Shown here in pieces: positions 8,258-16,813 of a stretch of DNA of 64,000 nt. The translations under genes were made by a program, and so were the position numbers. The first letter of the stretch is position 1; each line of letters begins with the position of its first letter. The notes below the pieces were generated by a model, which was given only the letters and a program-made list of their open reading frames with translations, made no database searches and had not been told where the DNA came from. The stretch lies in NCBI RefSeq assembly GCF_000803645.1, contig NZ_CP009122.1, positions 4,192,501-4,256,500 on the forward strand, written 5' to 3'. The stretch is from Sphingopyxis fribergensis. GTDB lineage: Bacteria > Pseudomonadota > Alphaproteobacteria > Sphingomonadales > Sphingomonadaceae.

Positions 8258-10041
8258 GCGAGCGTCCCCGCAAGGGCCGGCCTGTCGCCTTCGCGCCCAT
8301 CACGCCGGAGCGACCGCAGCCCGATCCGGTGTTCGGCCTCAAGTTCACCATCGAGGCGCGGCATGGCGGGACGGTCCTGGTCGATATGACCGCGCTCGAT
8401 CCTCGCCCGCTCGCCATCGCCTTTGCCGGTGCGCTGCGTCGGTCGGCCGCGCTCGGGGGACCGATCGGTGCGGCCAGCGTCATCAAGCAGTATGTCCAGG
8501 TCTATCGTCACTTCTTCGCCTGGCTTGCCGACGAAGGACTGAAGGTGGTTGGCGTCAGCGACCTGCGCGCGGTCCATATCGATGGTTTCGCATCCGCGCT
8601 CGAACGGCGTGGGATGGGCCCGATCCACCGTCACATGACGGTCAGCAAGATCATCAACACACTGCGCGCGATCGAAGCAGACCGGCCCGATCGGATCGCA
8701 CCCGAGCTGCATGAGCGGCTGCGCTACACGCTGGCCACTTCGGCGGGCCGCTCGACCCCGCGCGATGCCTACAGCCCCTTCGTCGCCCGCGCGCTGCGCG
8801 ACGCGGCGCGAGCCGATGTCGAAGCGATGTTCCGCCGTCTCGGCGCCGACGATCGGACCGACGAGGGTGATCCGGCCATCACCGCCGCCCGCGCCGATGT
8901 CGAAGCGATCATCGCGCGGCAGGGCTTTATCGTCGCAGACCAGCCCGAGCTGAAGAGCCTTTATTTCATGCGCATGCGCCGCAACCTGCCAACCGCGACG
9001 CTCATCGACGACCTGCATGGCCGGCATCATCTGCTCGCGCGCGACCTGCCGGCGCTGCTCGTGCTGCTCACGCTTGAGACGGGCCTTGAGCCCGAGTGCC
9101 TGAAGACGCTGACCGTGGACTGTCTCGCCAATGCCCATGCCGGCACGGTGGAGCTGCGCTATCTGAAGCGCCGGGCTCGCGGCGCCGAGCACAAGAGCAT
9201 GCGCATCCGCGACGGCGGTGGCGGCACGCCGGGCGGGCTGATCCGCCGCCTGATCGACGCCACGGCGGCTGCCCGCGAGCACCTGCCCGGCGATTGCCTG
9301 TGGGCCTATCACAACGTCGGCGGCCTTCGCGCCGGCATAGTCGACCTCAAGTATCCGCTCCCCGCCTGGGCTCGCCGCTGTGGCATTGTCGACGATAACG
9401 GCAAGCCGCTGCATCTGCTGCTTTCCCGGCTGCGCAAGACCCACAAGGCGCTGTGGTACACCAAGACCGAGGGGCACATGGCCCGCTTCGCGGTCGGTCA
9501 CACGCGCGAGGTCGCGGCGCGCCATTATGCCGACCTGCCGTCGCTCCGGCCCCTGCACGAGGCGGCCGTCGCCGATGCCTTTCGCGAGGCGGTCGCCGCC
9601 GCGATGCCGACCGTCCTCGCGCCCACGGCCGAGCAGGCGCTGCGCGAAGCGCCCGAGCAGGCGGCGCCGTTGATGTCGGCCGATACGGTGGGGCCGTTGC
9701 TCGACGGCGAACAGGATGTCTGGCTCGCCGCCTGCTCGGGCTTCCATAGCAGCCCCTTCTCCGAGGCCGGCTCACCCTGCGCGCAGCCCTTCTGGGGCTG
9801 CCTCGATTGCCCCAACGCCGTCATCACCGCGCGCAAGCTTCCCGCGATCCTCGCCTTCCTCGCGTTCGTCGAAGAGCAGCGACCGAGCCTCCCGGCGAGC
9901 GACTGGGCGGCCAAGTTCGGCCGCGTCCATTCCCGCATCACGACCCAGGTCCTGCCGGTCTTCTCCGATGCCGTTATCGCCGATGCGCGCTGGCAGATGG
10001 AGAGCGAGCGGCTCTATCTGCCGCCGGAAGCACGCGCATGA
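8254..10041 (+). CDS. tyrosine recombinase 2 of the trio (catalytic Arg I replaced)
   Basis: A 595-residue protein starting MSERPRKGRPVAF. It has a core-binding domain (IKQYVQVYRHFFAWLADEG) and a recombinase fold with RLRKTHKALW, then VGHTREVAARHYADL carrying His and Tyr425. The position of the first catalytic arginine reads ETGLEPECLKTL, so Arg is replaced by Glu, and the His of the HxxR motif is Ser. The C-terminus has a cysteine cluster (CSGFHSS, SPCAQPFWGCLDCPNAVITAR) likely to bind zinc. The CPNAxITAR motif recurs in recombinase 3. It may be an accessory or trans-acting subunit of a heteromeric recombinase (inference). Confidence 0.82.
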   Translation: MSERPRKGRPVAFAPITPERPQPDPVFGLKFTIEARHGGTVLVDMTALDPRPLAIAFAGALRRSAALGGPIGAASVIKQYVQVYRHFFAWLADEGLKVVGVSDLRAVHIDGFASALERRGMGPIHRHMTVSKIINTLRAIEADRPDRIAPELHERLRYTLATSAGRSTPRDAYSPFVARALRDAARADVEAMFRRLGADDRTDEGDPAITAARADVEAIIARQGFIVADQPELKSLYFMRMRRNLPTATLIDDLHGRHHLLARDLPALLVLLTLETGLEPECLKTLTVDCLANAHAGTVELRYLKRRARGAEHKSMRIRDGGGGTPGGLIRRLIDATAAAREHLPGDCLWAYHNVGGLRAGIVDLKYPLPAWARRCGIVDDNGKPLHLLLSRLRKTHKALWYTKTEGHMARFAVGHTREVAARHYADLPSLRPLHEAAVADAFREAVAAAMPTVLAPTAEQALREAPEQAAPLMSADTVGPLLDGEQDVWLAACSGFHSSPFSEAGSPCAQPFWGCLDCPNAVITARKLPAILAFLAFVEEQRPSLPASDWAAKFGRVHSRITTQVLPVFSDAVIADARWQMESERLYLPPEARA

Positions 10042-12215
10042 TCACGCCCGCCCATGCCCGCGCACCCGCGTTCGACGATCGGCCCGTGCTGGCCACTGCG
10101 CCGCTCAAGGCGGGCCACGCCCGCGAAGAGCTGTCGCGGGTCGGCGACTCAAGCTGGGATCTCGGTCCCGCCGTGTTCCGCGAGAACGCGCGGCGCTGCC
10201 ATGTCACCGTGCATTTCGACGTGCTCGAACATGCCGATGTGCAGGCGGCGATGCGTGCCTATCTCTACGCCCGCCTCAACGTCGATCTTCCCGGCTACCG
10301 CCCGAAGCTGCCGCCGGCGAGCATCCGCCAGGCATTCAACCGCGCACGCCGGTTCTTCGCCTTCGCGCGCCTGACGCTTGGAGGGCTCGACCTTGGCCGC
10401 ATCGATCAGGCGCTGGCCGATGCCTATGCCAGGCATCTTCGCCACGATTCTGCCCGGCGACCCGTCATAGTCGGCCACCTCCTCGAAGTGGTCTCCGATC
10501 TCTATCACTATCGTGACCGCCTCGCTGGCGGAGGCCTCGCGTTTGAGCCCTGGGCCGGACAGGCACCCGCCCGCGTCGCAGGCTATCGGCACGTCGTTGA
10601 GAACCGTACCCCGCGGTTTCCGGAAGATGTCATCGCCGCACTGCTCGCCTGGTCATTGCGCTACGTCACCGTCTTCGCGCACGATATTCTATCGGCTCGG
10701 GCCGCGCTGGATCGGCTCGAGGCGCGCCGCGCCCGGCTGCTTGCCGCCGAGCGCGGACTGCCTGGCGCAGAGCGCCGCCTGCGGCAGCGCGCGCGCCTCG
10801 AGCGCCATATCGCGCGTCGAGCCCGGCAAGGCCGCGGCGTGCCGATCTGGACGACCGCGCATAACGGCGTCACGCGCACCGATCCCCGCACCGGAGAAGC
10901 GACGCCGCCGATCAACGTCCATCTTCTCCATCTTCATGCCGGTGTCGATGCTGAGGCGGAACCGGCCATGCATTTCGGACTCGCCAAGGGCGTCTCCGCC
11001 CTGATCGAAGCCGCTGCCGCCGACCTGGGCGTCGAAGTGGGCGGCATGGACACGCCGATCTCGATTGATCCCGATAGCGGTCGGCCATGGCGCGCACGCT
11101 TCGATGCGAAGACGCTCGCACAAGAGGAACGGATGCTTCAGGCGGCCGCCTATATAGTGTGCGCTTACCTCACCGGCATGCGCGACTGCGAGGTGCAGGC
11201 GATGCGGCGGGGGTGCCTCTCGATCGCGCGCAGCGAGGATGGCCTGGTCGAGCGGCATCGCATTCGATCGACCATCTACAAGCGTCGGTCGACCATGGGC
11301 GAGGCGGCGAGCTGGGTGACGATCGAGCCGGTCGCAGACGCGATAGCGGTGCTTGAACGCCTGTCGGCAAGACCGACGCGCGCCAGCGGCAGCGATACGC
11401 TCTGGCCGGTGCTACGCCCCGGCGCCGCCACCAAGACGCATCTGTCGAGCGAGGTGGTCCGCCAACTCAACGCCTTCCGCGACCACCTCAACGCTGCCTT
11501 CGGCAGCCCTGATGTGCCGGTCATCCCGTCCGGACCCGGTGGCAAGCCGTGGCGCATAACGACGCGGCAGTTCCGCCGCACCATCGCATGGCACATCGCC
11601 AACCGTCCGTTCGGCACCATCGCCGGCATGATCCAGTATAAGCACGCCTCGGTCGCCGCTTTCGAGGGCTATGCCGGAACCAGCGCATCGGGGTTTCGCG
11701 CCGAGGTCGAGGCGCAGCGCCGGCTCGGTCAGCAGGGCGACCTGCTGGACTATTTCGACCGGCGGCAGGGCGGTGCCTCACTCGCGGGGCCGGCGGGACC
11801 ACGCATCGCGCGGACGCTCGACGATGCGGCCGTGCAGCTCGGGCCCTTGCCCGCCATGATCGCCGACCGCTCCCGGCTACGTGTCATGCTCGCCAGCGTC
11901 GCGCGAACCCTCCATGTCGGCCTCCTCGCGGATTGCTTCTTCGATCCCGCCACCGCGCTCTGCCTCAAGCGCGTGACCACCCCCGATCCCAAGCAGCCGC
12001 TCACGGCGCTGTGCGAGCCGACCCGCTGTCCCAACGCCTGCATCACCGCCCGTCACAGGCCAGCTTGGGAACGCGCGGCCGATGATGCCAGGGCATTGCT
12101 GCGCGAACGACGTCTGTCGGATCTTCAACGCCATGCACTCGCCACCGAGATCAACCGGCTCACTACCGTGATCGACGCCATCGGCCCCGCGCCGCCGGAG
12201 GCCAACCCCGGCTGA
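10038..12215 (+). CDS. tyrosine recombinase 3 of the trio
   Basis: A 725-residue recombinase-like protein that overlaps recombinase 2 by ATGA. Arg I is present (LTGMRDCEVQAM). The second motif reads TTRQFRRTIAWHI, with the His of HxxR lost. A His and Tyr545 follow in QYKHASVAAFEGYAG. The C-terminal cysteine cluster (ADCFFDPATALC, LCEPTRCPNACITARHRP) mirrors that of recombinase 2. A basic, arginine-rich helix (ARRARLLAAERGLPGAERRL) lies mid-protein. It is longer than typical phage or Tn554 recombinases. Function within a recombinase complex is inferred from operon structure. Confidence 0.8.
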   Translation: MITPAHARAPAFDDRPVLATAPLKAGHAREELSRVGDSSWDLGPAVFRENARRCHVTVHFDVLEHADVQAAMRAYLYARLNVDLPGYRPKLPPASIRQAFNRARRFFAFARLTLGGLDLGRIDQALADAYARHLRHDSARRPVIVGHLLEVVSDLYHYRDRLAGGGLAFEPWAGQAPARVAGYRHVVENRTPRFPEDVIAALLAWSLRYVTVFAHDILSARAALDRLEARRARLLAAERGLPGAERRLRQRARLERHIARRARQGRGVPIWTTAHNGVTRTDPRTGEATPPINVHLLHLHAGVDAEAEPAMHFGLAKGVSALIEAAAADLGVEVGGMDTPISIDPDSGRPWRARFDAKTLAQEERMLQAAAYIVCAYLTGMRDCEVQAMRRGCLSIARSEDGLVERHRIRSTIYKRRSTMGEAASWVTIEPVADAIAVLERLSARPTRASGSDTLWPVLRPGAATKTHLSSEVVRQLNAFRDHLNAAFGSPDVPVIPSGPGGKPWRITTRQFRRTIAWHIANRPFGTIAGMIQYKHASVAAFEGYAGTSASGFRAEVEAQRRLGQQGDLLDYFDRRQGGASLAGPAGPRIARTLDDAAVQLGPLPAMIADRSRLRVMLASVARTLHVGLLADCFFDPATALCLKRVTTPDPKQPLTALCEPTRCPNACITARHRPAWERAADDARALLRERRLSDLQRHALATEINRLTTVIDAIGPAPPEANPG

Positions 12216-12370
12216 CGGCGGAAGCTCTGCGCCGGTCGGCGCGCTGGCGCAACGGCGTTGCCGTCCTCCGCTTCGCTGCGGCCCTACGGGTGCGCAACCG
12301 CGCTTGTGCCCGGCGCTAGTCGAGCTCCGCCGCCGGGGATGGCCCCCGACGGGCAAGCGGAGTTCAGATC

Positions 12371-13240
12371 ATGCCAACTCAGGTACGAGCCGACGTCTAT
12401 ACTCGGGTCACCGAGGCGATCCTTGCAGCGATCGAAGCCGGTACGGGCAACTGGCGCATGCCATGGCATCACAGCGGCGCCGATGTCACCCGGCCGACCA
12501 ACATCGCCAGCGGCAAGCCCTATCGCGGCATCAACACGGTGTCGCTCTGGGCGGCGGCCTATGGCGGCGGCTATGCGAGCGGGGTCTGGGGCACTTATCG
12601 TCAGTGGCAGGACCGCGGCGCCCAGGTCCGCAAGGGCGAGCAGGCCAGCCTCGGCGTCCTCTGGAAGGAGATCAGCCGGCGCGACGACGAGCAGGATGAC
12701 GAAGATGGCGGCAAGGGACGGCGGCTCTTCGCCCGGGCGTTCAGCCTGTTCAACGCCGATCAGGTCGACGGCTACGCGCCCGAGCCCGGGCCGGTCCTGC
12801 CCGAGAGCGAGCGCCTTGCGGCCGCCGAGGCCTTCATCGCCGCGCTCGGTATCGACACGGTCTACGGGTCGAGCAGCGCCTATTACCATCTCGGCGAAGA
12901 CCGCATCTACATGCCGCACTTCGCAACCTTCCGTAGCGCGCATGGATTCTACGGCACCCATATCCACGAGTGTGCCCATGCCAGCGGCGCGGCGCATCGG
13001 CTCGACCGGGATTTCAGCGCCAGGTGGACCAAGGACGCGCTCGCGATGGAGGAAGCGACCGCCGAGCTGACCGCCTCGTTCCTGCTTGCCGACCTCGGCA
13101 TCGCGCACGATCCGCGTCCCGATCATGCCGCCTATATCGCCTCCTGGCTTCAGGTGCTGAAGAACGACAGCCGCGCGATCTTCACTGCGGCCAGCAAGGC
13201 GCAGGCGGCGGCCGATTGGATGCACGCCCAGCAGCCGTGA
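12371..13240 (+). CDS. ardC: ArdC-type antirestriction protein carried by the inserted element
   Basis: A 289-residue ArdC homologue. It has an N-terminal single-strand DNA-binding domain (YTRVTEAILAAIEAGTGNWRMPW, then GKPYRGINTVSLW) and a zincin domain with His199-Glu-Cys-Ala-His203. It continues AMEEATAELTASFLLADLGI, which supplies the C-terminal glutamate region, so it appears complete. ArdC proteins protect incoming DNA from type I and some type II restriction. It is only distantly similar to the backbone ArdC that this element disrupts. It lies 155 bp downstream of recombinase 3 and converges with merR. Confidence 0.87.
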   Translation: MPTQVRADVYTRVTEAILAAIEAGTGNWRMPWHHSGADVTRPTNIASGKPYRGINTVSLWAAAYGGGYASGVWGTYRQWQDRGAQVRKGEQASLGVLWKEISRRDDEQDDEDGGKGRRLFARAFSLFNADQVDGYAPEPGPVLPESERLAAAEAFIAALGIDTVYGSSSAYYHLGEDRIYMPHFATFRSAHGFYGTHIHECAHASGAAHRLDRDFSARWTKDALAMEEATAELTASFLLADLGIAHDPRPDHAAYIASWLQVLKNDSRAIFTAASKAQAAADWMHAQQP

Positions 13241-13243
13241 CGC

Positions 13244-13660
13244 TCACGCGGCCCGCACCTCGGCGCCGAGCGCATCAAGCAGCGGACAGCCCGGATCCTG
13301 ACCGGCATCGCAGGCTCGCACCGAGTCTGCCAGAACCCGTTCCATCCGCCTGAGGTCCGCGATCCGCGCGCGCACATCCTGCAGATGCGACGCCGCGAGC
13401 TCGCGGACTTCGGTGCAGGAGGCCTGGCCGCCGGCCGCGAGTCCGAGCAAGGCGCGCACCTCGTCAAGGGTGAAGCCCAGCTCCCTCGCACGGCGCACGA
13501 AGCCCAGGCGAGCCACGTCCTCCCGACCGTAGCTGCGGTAACGGCCCCGCCGCGGCGGAACGGGCAGCAGCCCGATCCGCTCGTAATAGCGGATCGTCTC
13601 GATGTTGCAGCTGGTACGGCGCGAGAGTTCGCCGATCTGGATCGCGGCGGTTGCGGCCAT
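13244..13660 (-). CDS. merR: MerR mercuric-ion-responsive regulator
   Basis: A 138-residue MerR-family activator/repressor. The start at 13660 gives MAATAAIQIGELSRRTSC. The winged HTH (IGELSRRTSCNIETIRYYERIGLL) is followed by a dimerisation helix and the mercury-binding cysteines Cys82, Cys117 and Cys125. These correspond closely to Cys82, Cys117 and Cys126 of Tn501 MerR. It is divergent from merT across a 74-bp gap holding a classic MerR promoter. It very likely controls merT through merA. Confidence 0.93.
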   Translation of the reverse strand: MAATAAIQIGELSRRTSCNIETIRYYERIGLLPVPPRRGRYRSYGREDVARLGFVRRARELGFTLDEVRALLGLAAGGQASCTEVRELAASHLQDVRARIADLRRMERVLADSVRACDAGQDPGCPLLDALGAEVRAA

Positions 13661-13674
13661 CTTCAAAATACCTC

Positions 13675-13705
13675 TTGAGTCTGTAGTCGCTACAGATGGT
13701 AGGAT
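13675..13705 (+). promoter_or_regulatory. mer promoter/operator with 19-bp spacer
   Basis: A -35 box TTGAGT (13675-13680) and a -10 box TAGGAT (13700-13705) are separated by 19 bp, the over-long spacing diagnostic of MerR-activated promoters. The spacer holds the perfect dyad CTGTAG-TCG-CTACAG (13681-13695). The merT GTG start follows 29 bp downstream, after a GGAG ribosome-binding site. Confidence 0.85.
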
Positions 13706-13734
13706 AGCTGCATGCCCGCCACAAGGAGTCGCCC

Positions 13735-14094
13735 GTGACCCAGACACCAAGCCCGCCCAAGGGGATAAGTACCGCCGCGCTTACCCTGGCGGGGATCGCC
13801 GCCGCGTTCGGCGTCGCTGCCTGCTGCGCACTGCCGATCCTCTTGGCATCCGCCGGCATCGGCGCGGCCTGGCTCAGCGGCGTGGCCGTCGTCTCCGCGC
13901 CCTATCGCACGCCGCTCCTCGTGATCGGCGCATTATGCCTCGTCGCCGGCGCCGCGCTGCTATTGCGCCAGCAACTCGCCGCCATGCGCTGCGGCCCGGA
14001 CGGCGTGTGCACGCCGCGCTGGACGCGCATCCTCACTCTCGCCGGCCTATTGGTCGGCGCGGCACTGCTCTGGGCGGGTTATAGCTATGTCTGA
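13735..14094 (+). CDS. merT: MerT mercuric transport membrane protein
   Basis: A 119-residue inner-membrane protein with three predicted transmembrane segments. The vicinal Cys30-Cys31 pair lies in the first (FGVAACCALPILL), and a second pair sits on the cytoplasmic loop (MRCGPDGVCTP), as in MerT. It moves Hg(II) into the cytoplasm for reduction. The start is GTG at 13735. It overlaps the next gene by 8 bases. No merP follows. Confidence 0.88.
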   Translation: MTQTPSPPKGISTAALTLAGIAAAFGVAACCALPILLASAGIGAAWLSGVAVVSAPYRTPLLVIGALCLVAGAALLLRQQLAAMRCGPDGVCTPRWTRILTLAGLLVGAALLWAGYSYV

Positions 14095-14314
14095 CGTCGT
14101 TCCGGAGCTGCACTCGACCCTGACCTGTCCGCACTGCGGACATCAGGCGACCGAGACGATGCCGACCAACGCATGCCAGTTTTTCTATGACTGCCGGGGC
14201 TGCGGCGCGGTCCTCAAGCCCAAGCAGGGCGATTGCTGCGTCTTTTGTTCCTATGGCGACGTTCCGTGTCCGCCGATCCAGATCGAGGGCAAGGGCGCGT
14301 CCTGCTGCGGCTGA
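14087..14314 (+). CDS. GDCCVxC domain-containing protein
   Basis: A 75-residue cysteine-rich cytosolic protein with LTCPHCGH, YDCRGCGAVLKPKQ and the signature GDCCVFCSYG, ending GASCCG. The family is found repeatedly in mer operons and sometimes as a selenoprotein. Here all positions are cysteine. It may act as a metal or mercury shuttle between MerT and the reductase, replacing MerP, but this is an inference from context. It overlaps merT by 8 bases. Confidence 0.85.
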   Translation: MSDVVPELHSTLTCPHCGHQATETMPTNACQFFYDCRGCGAVLKPKQGDCCVFCSYGDVPCPPIQIEGKGASCCG

Positions 14315-14323
14315 AGACAAGCC

Positions 14324-15103
14324 GTGACGCTTGCCACCCCCGCTGACGCTGCCCCTGAACCGACGGTTGCATTCCCCGACGGCACCGTCGTCCCGGACTG
14401 GACTGCGGTCACCGCGCCAAGCGCCCATTCGGCCCTGACAGCGCTGTTCGCGGCATTTATCGGCCGCAGGTGGCATGGCATCGACAGCACCGAGGACGAG
14501 GTGCGGCGTGCCATCCTCCGGGCCTATGTCACCCAGGGCCACGCGCCGGCGCCGGTGGAGATCGCTGCCGCGGTTGCGCTCCCGCCCGGCGACGTGGCCG
14601 CAGCGCTCCACCGGCTCGCCGGACGTGATCTCGTGGTCCTCGACGGCGACGGCCGAGTGAGCGGCGCCTATCCTTTCACCGATGCTCCCAGTGAGCATCA
14701 GGTGGAGGCCGCGGGTATCACGATGGGAGCCATGTGCGCCCTCGACGCGCTGGGGATCTGCACGATCGCACCGCACGCCAGCCTCATCCGCTCGTCATGC
14801 CGCCAATGCCGGCGCTCGCTTGCGATCCATGTCCACGACCGGGGCTGCACCTTGGGCGACGTCGTGCCCGAGGGGATTCTCGTCTGGTCCGGTCATCGCT
14901 ACACCGGCGGCTGTGCAGCGTCTTCGCTCTGCACTCAGCAGGCTTTCTTCTGCCATGCCGATCATCTTGAAGCCTGGCGTATGGACGGTTCCGTGACCGC
15001 CCGCGACGGCATTCGCCTGACCCTGCGCGAGGCCCTCCAGGTCGGCCGCGCGATCTTTGCACCGATGCTCGGAGGGATATTGCCATGGCCCATTACGACC
15101 TGA
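14324..15103 (+). CDS. merB: MerB organomercurial (alkylmercury) lyase
   Basis: A 259-residue MerB that cleaves the carbon-mercury bond. Catalytic residues align with E. coli MerB (Cys96, Asp99, Cys159): Cys138 and Asp141 in GAMCALDALG, and Cys203 in ASSLCTQQAFF. Cys159 in SSCRQC matches the structural Cys117. The N-terminal HTH-like region is about 40 residues longer than in the R831b protein. The GTG start lies 9 bp after the preceding stop. It overlaps the next gene by 19 bases, so broad-spectrum mercury resistance is expected. Confidence 0.85.
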   Translation: MTLATPADAAPEPTVAFPDGTVVPDWTAVTAPSAHSALTALFAAFIGRRWHGIDSTEDEVRRAILRAYVTQGHAPAPVEIAAAVALPPGDVAAALHRLAGRDLVVLDGDGRVSGAYPFTDAPSEHQVEAAGITMGAMCALDALGICTIAPHASLIRSSCRQCRRSLAIHVHDRGCTLGDVVPEGILVWSGHRYTGGCAASSLCTQQAFFCHADHLEAWRMDGSVTARDGIRLTLREALQVGRAIFAPMLGGILPWPITT

Positions 15104-16431
15104 TCGTCATCGGCAGCGGAACAGCCGCCCAGGTCGCGATCGGCCAGGTCCGCGCCGCCGGATGGTCCGTCGCCGTCATCGACCACCGCCCGTTCGGCGG
15201 CACCTGTGCGCTACGGGGCTGCGATCCCAAGAAGATGCTGGTCAGCGGCGAAGAGGCGATCGATGCCGCCGCTCGCATGGCCGGACATGGTGTCGGCGGC
15301 GACCTGGCGATCGATTGGCCGAGCCTGATGGCGTTCAAGCGCAGCTTTACCGATCCGGTCCCCGCCAAGCAGGAACGCCGCTACGCCAAGCTGGGCGTCG
15401 ACGCCTTCCACGGGCTAGCGCGCTTCGCAAGCCCGGACGCGGTCGCGGTCGACGGTCGGACGTTGCAGGCCCAGCATATCCTGATCGCAACCGGCGCGGG
15501 GCCGATCCCGCTCGGCATTCCAGGCGAGGAGCTGGTCAGCACGAGCGACGCTTTCCTCGAGCTGGAGACGCTGCCGCGCCGGATCGTGCTGATCGGCGGC
15601 GGCTATGTCGCCGCGGAGTTCTCGCATCTGGCCGCACGTGCCGGCGCCGAAGTCACGATCCTGCAGCGCGCTAGCCGGCTGCTGCCGCATTTCGATCCCG
15701 ACCTGGTGGGCTGGCTCACACCGCGGTTCACGGCGCTCGGCATTCGCATCGAGACCGGCACCGCGGTCACACGGGTCGAGCGGAACGGGGACGGCCTGCA
15801 GGTGCGTGCCTCTCGCCAGGGAGCGCCGGACCTGGAGGTCGCCTGCGATCTCGTCATTCATGCTGCCGGGCGTCGTCCCGATCTCGGCAGCCTCGACCTG
15901 TCCACCGGGCAGGTCGCGGTGCAAGACGGACGACTGCAGCTCGATGCGCATCTGCGCAGCATTTCCAACCCGCGGGTCTATGCCGCCGGTGACGCCGCCG
16001 GCGTCGGGCCGCCCCTGACCCCGGTGTCGAGCCACGACGCGAAGATCGTCGCCGCGAACCTCCTGCAAGGTCCATCGCGCGAGCCCGACTATCGCGGTGT
16101 TCCGAGCGTCGCCTTCACCGTGCCGCCGATCGCCGCCGTCGGGCTTTCGGAAGAGGCGGCGCGCCGCAGCGGCCTCAAGTTCCGGGTTAACGCGGCCTCG
16201 ACGCCGGACTGGTTCACCGCCCGCCGGCTCGCCGAGCCGGTCTATGGCCACAAAGTTCTGATCGACGAGCGGACGGACCTCGTCCTCGGCGCGCATCTCG
16301 TCGGGCCGAACGCCGACGAGGTGATCAACCTTTTCGGCCTGGCCATCCGCCACGGCCTCACCGCGGCCGATCTACGCTCCACCATGTTTGCCTATCCGAC
16401 CGGCGCCTCGGATATCGGCTACATGCTCTAG
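15085..16431 (+). CDS. MerA-like FAD/NAD(P) disulfide oxidoreductase
   Basis: A 448-residue pyridine nucleotide-disulfide oxidoreductase. It has an FAD-binding motif (IVIGSGTAAQVA), a redox pair Cys41-Cys46 (GGTCALRGCDPKK), an NAD(P) motif (IVLIGGGYVAAEF), the FAD-contacting YAAGDAAGVG, and a dimerisation domain ending SDIGYML. By position it is the Hg(II) reductase of the operon. It lacks both the N-terminal heavy-metal-associated domain and the C-terminal Cys-Cys pair that deliver mercury in classical MerA. The HP-type catalytic histidine position reads AYPTG (Tyr). It could instead be a glutathione-reductase-like enzyme recruited to mercury detoxification. Confidence 0.78.
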   Translation: MAHYDLIVIGSGTAAQVAIGQVRAAGWSVAVIDHRPFGGTCALRGCDPKKMLVSGEEAIDAAARMAGHGVGGDLAIDWPSLMAFKRSFTDPVPAKQERRYAKLGVDAFHGLARFASPDAVAVDGRTLQAQHILIATGAGPIPLGIPGEELVSTSDAFLELETLPRRIVLIGGGYVAAEFSHLAARAGAEVTILQRASRLLPHFDPDLVGWLTPRFTALGIRIETGTAVTRVERNGDGLQVRASRQGAPDLEVACDLVIHAAGRRPDLGSLDLSTGQVAVQDGRLQLDAHLRSISNPRVYAAGDAAGVGPPLTPVSSHDAKIVAANLLQGPSREPDYRGVPSVAFTVPPIAAVGLSEEAARRSGLKFRVNAASTPDWFTARRLAEPVYGHKVLIDERTDLVLGAHLVGPNADEVINLFGLAIRHGLTAADLRSTMFAYPTGASDIGYML

Positions 16432-16800
16432 GCGACGCCGCGCACGATCCGTCACCAGTGCTCGCCCGCGGGCGGGCGGCAGCCTGTCGCGAAAGACGAT
16501 AGCGGGCTGTCGCCCGCCTGATCTGCGGACGCCGCTGACGCGGCGGCGCTACTTTTTGGGCCTCCCTTCCGACGCGGAGGTGGTCGGCGCTCCCTGCTAG
16601 GCCCGCCACGGCGGGCTGCAAGCCCCGGCTTCGCCGGGCTGCTCCATTTCATTTCGCCCCTGCGGGTGCAGCCCGCCGCTCGAACGGGCCTCTTCGGTCG
16701 CTCTCGCCGCCCACCCCCGCCTCGGGGGAGGCCGATGCGGTTTTTGGGCAGTGCTGGAGGCAGCCGATGGTTTTCTTCCTCGAACCCCGGATTGGGGCTG
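16432..16800. other. non-coding right end of the inserted element
   Basis: There is no convincing gene in these 369 bp. Several GC-rich hairpins are visible, including GCCCGCCACGGCGGGC and AGCCCCGGCTTCGCCGGGCT (about 16600-16641). They could end mer transcription or mark structural DNA near the element tip. Confidence 0.5.
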
Positions 16801-16813
16801 GACTGTCAGGATA
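16801..16813 (-). repeat. right terminal repeat of the recombinase-trio element
   Basis: GACTGTCAGGATA on the plus strand is the inverted, 11/13-matching partner of 6713-6725. It lies 4 bases from the point where ardC homology resumes. Confidence 0.55.

Noticed and set aside
8167..9747. 526-codon open frame on the minus strand
   Set aside because: It is antisense to recombinase 2, which has clear tyrosine-recombinase motifs and ATGA overlaps on the plus strand.
16432..16748. Repeated short GC hairpins after the merA-like gene, considered as a CRISPR-like or repeat array
   Set aside because: The units differ in sequence and spacing. They are ordinary inverted repeats, and no CRISPR array is present anywhere in the window.
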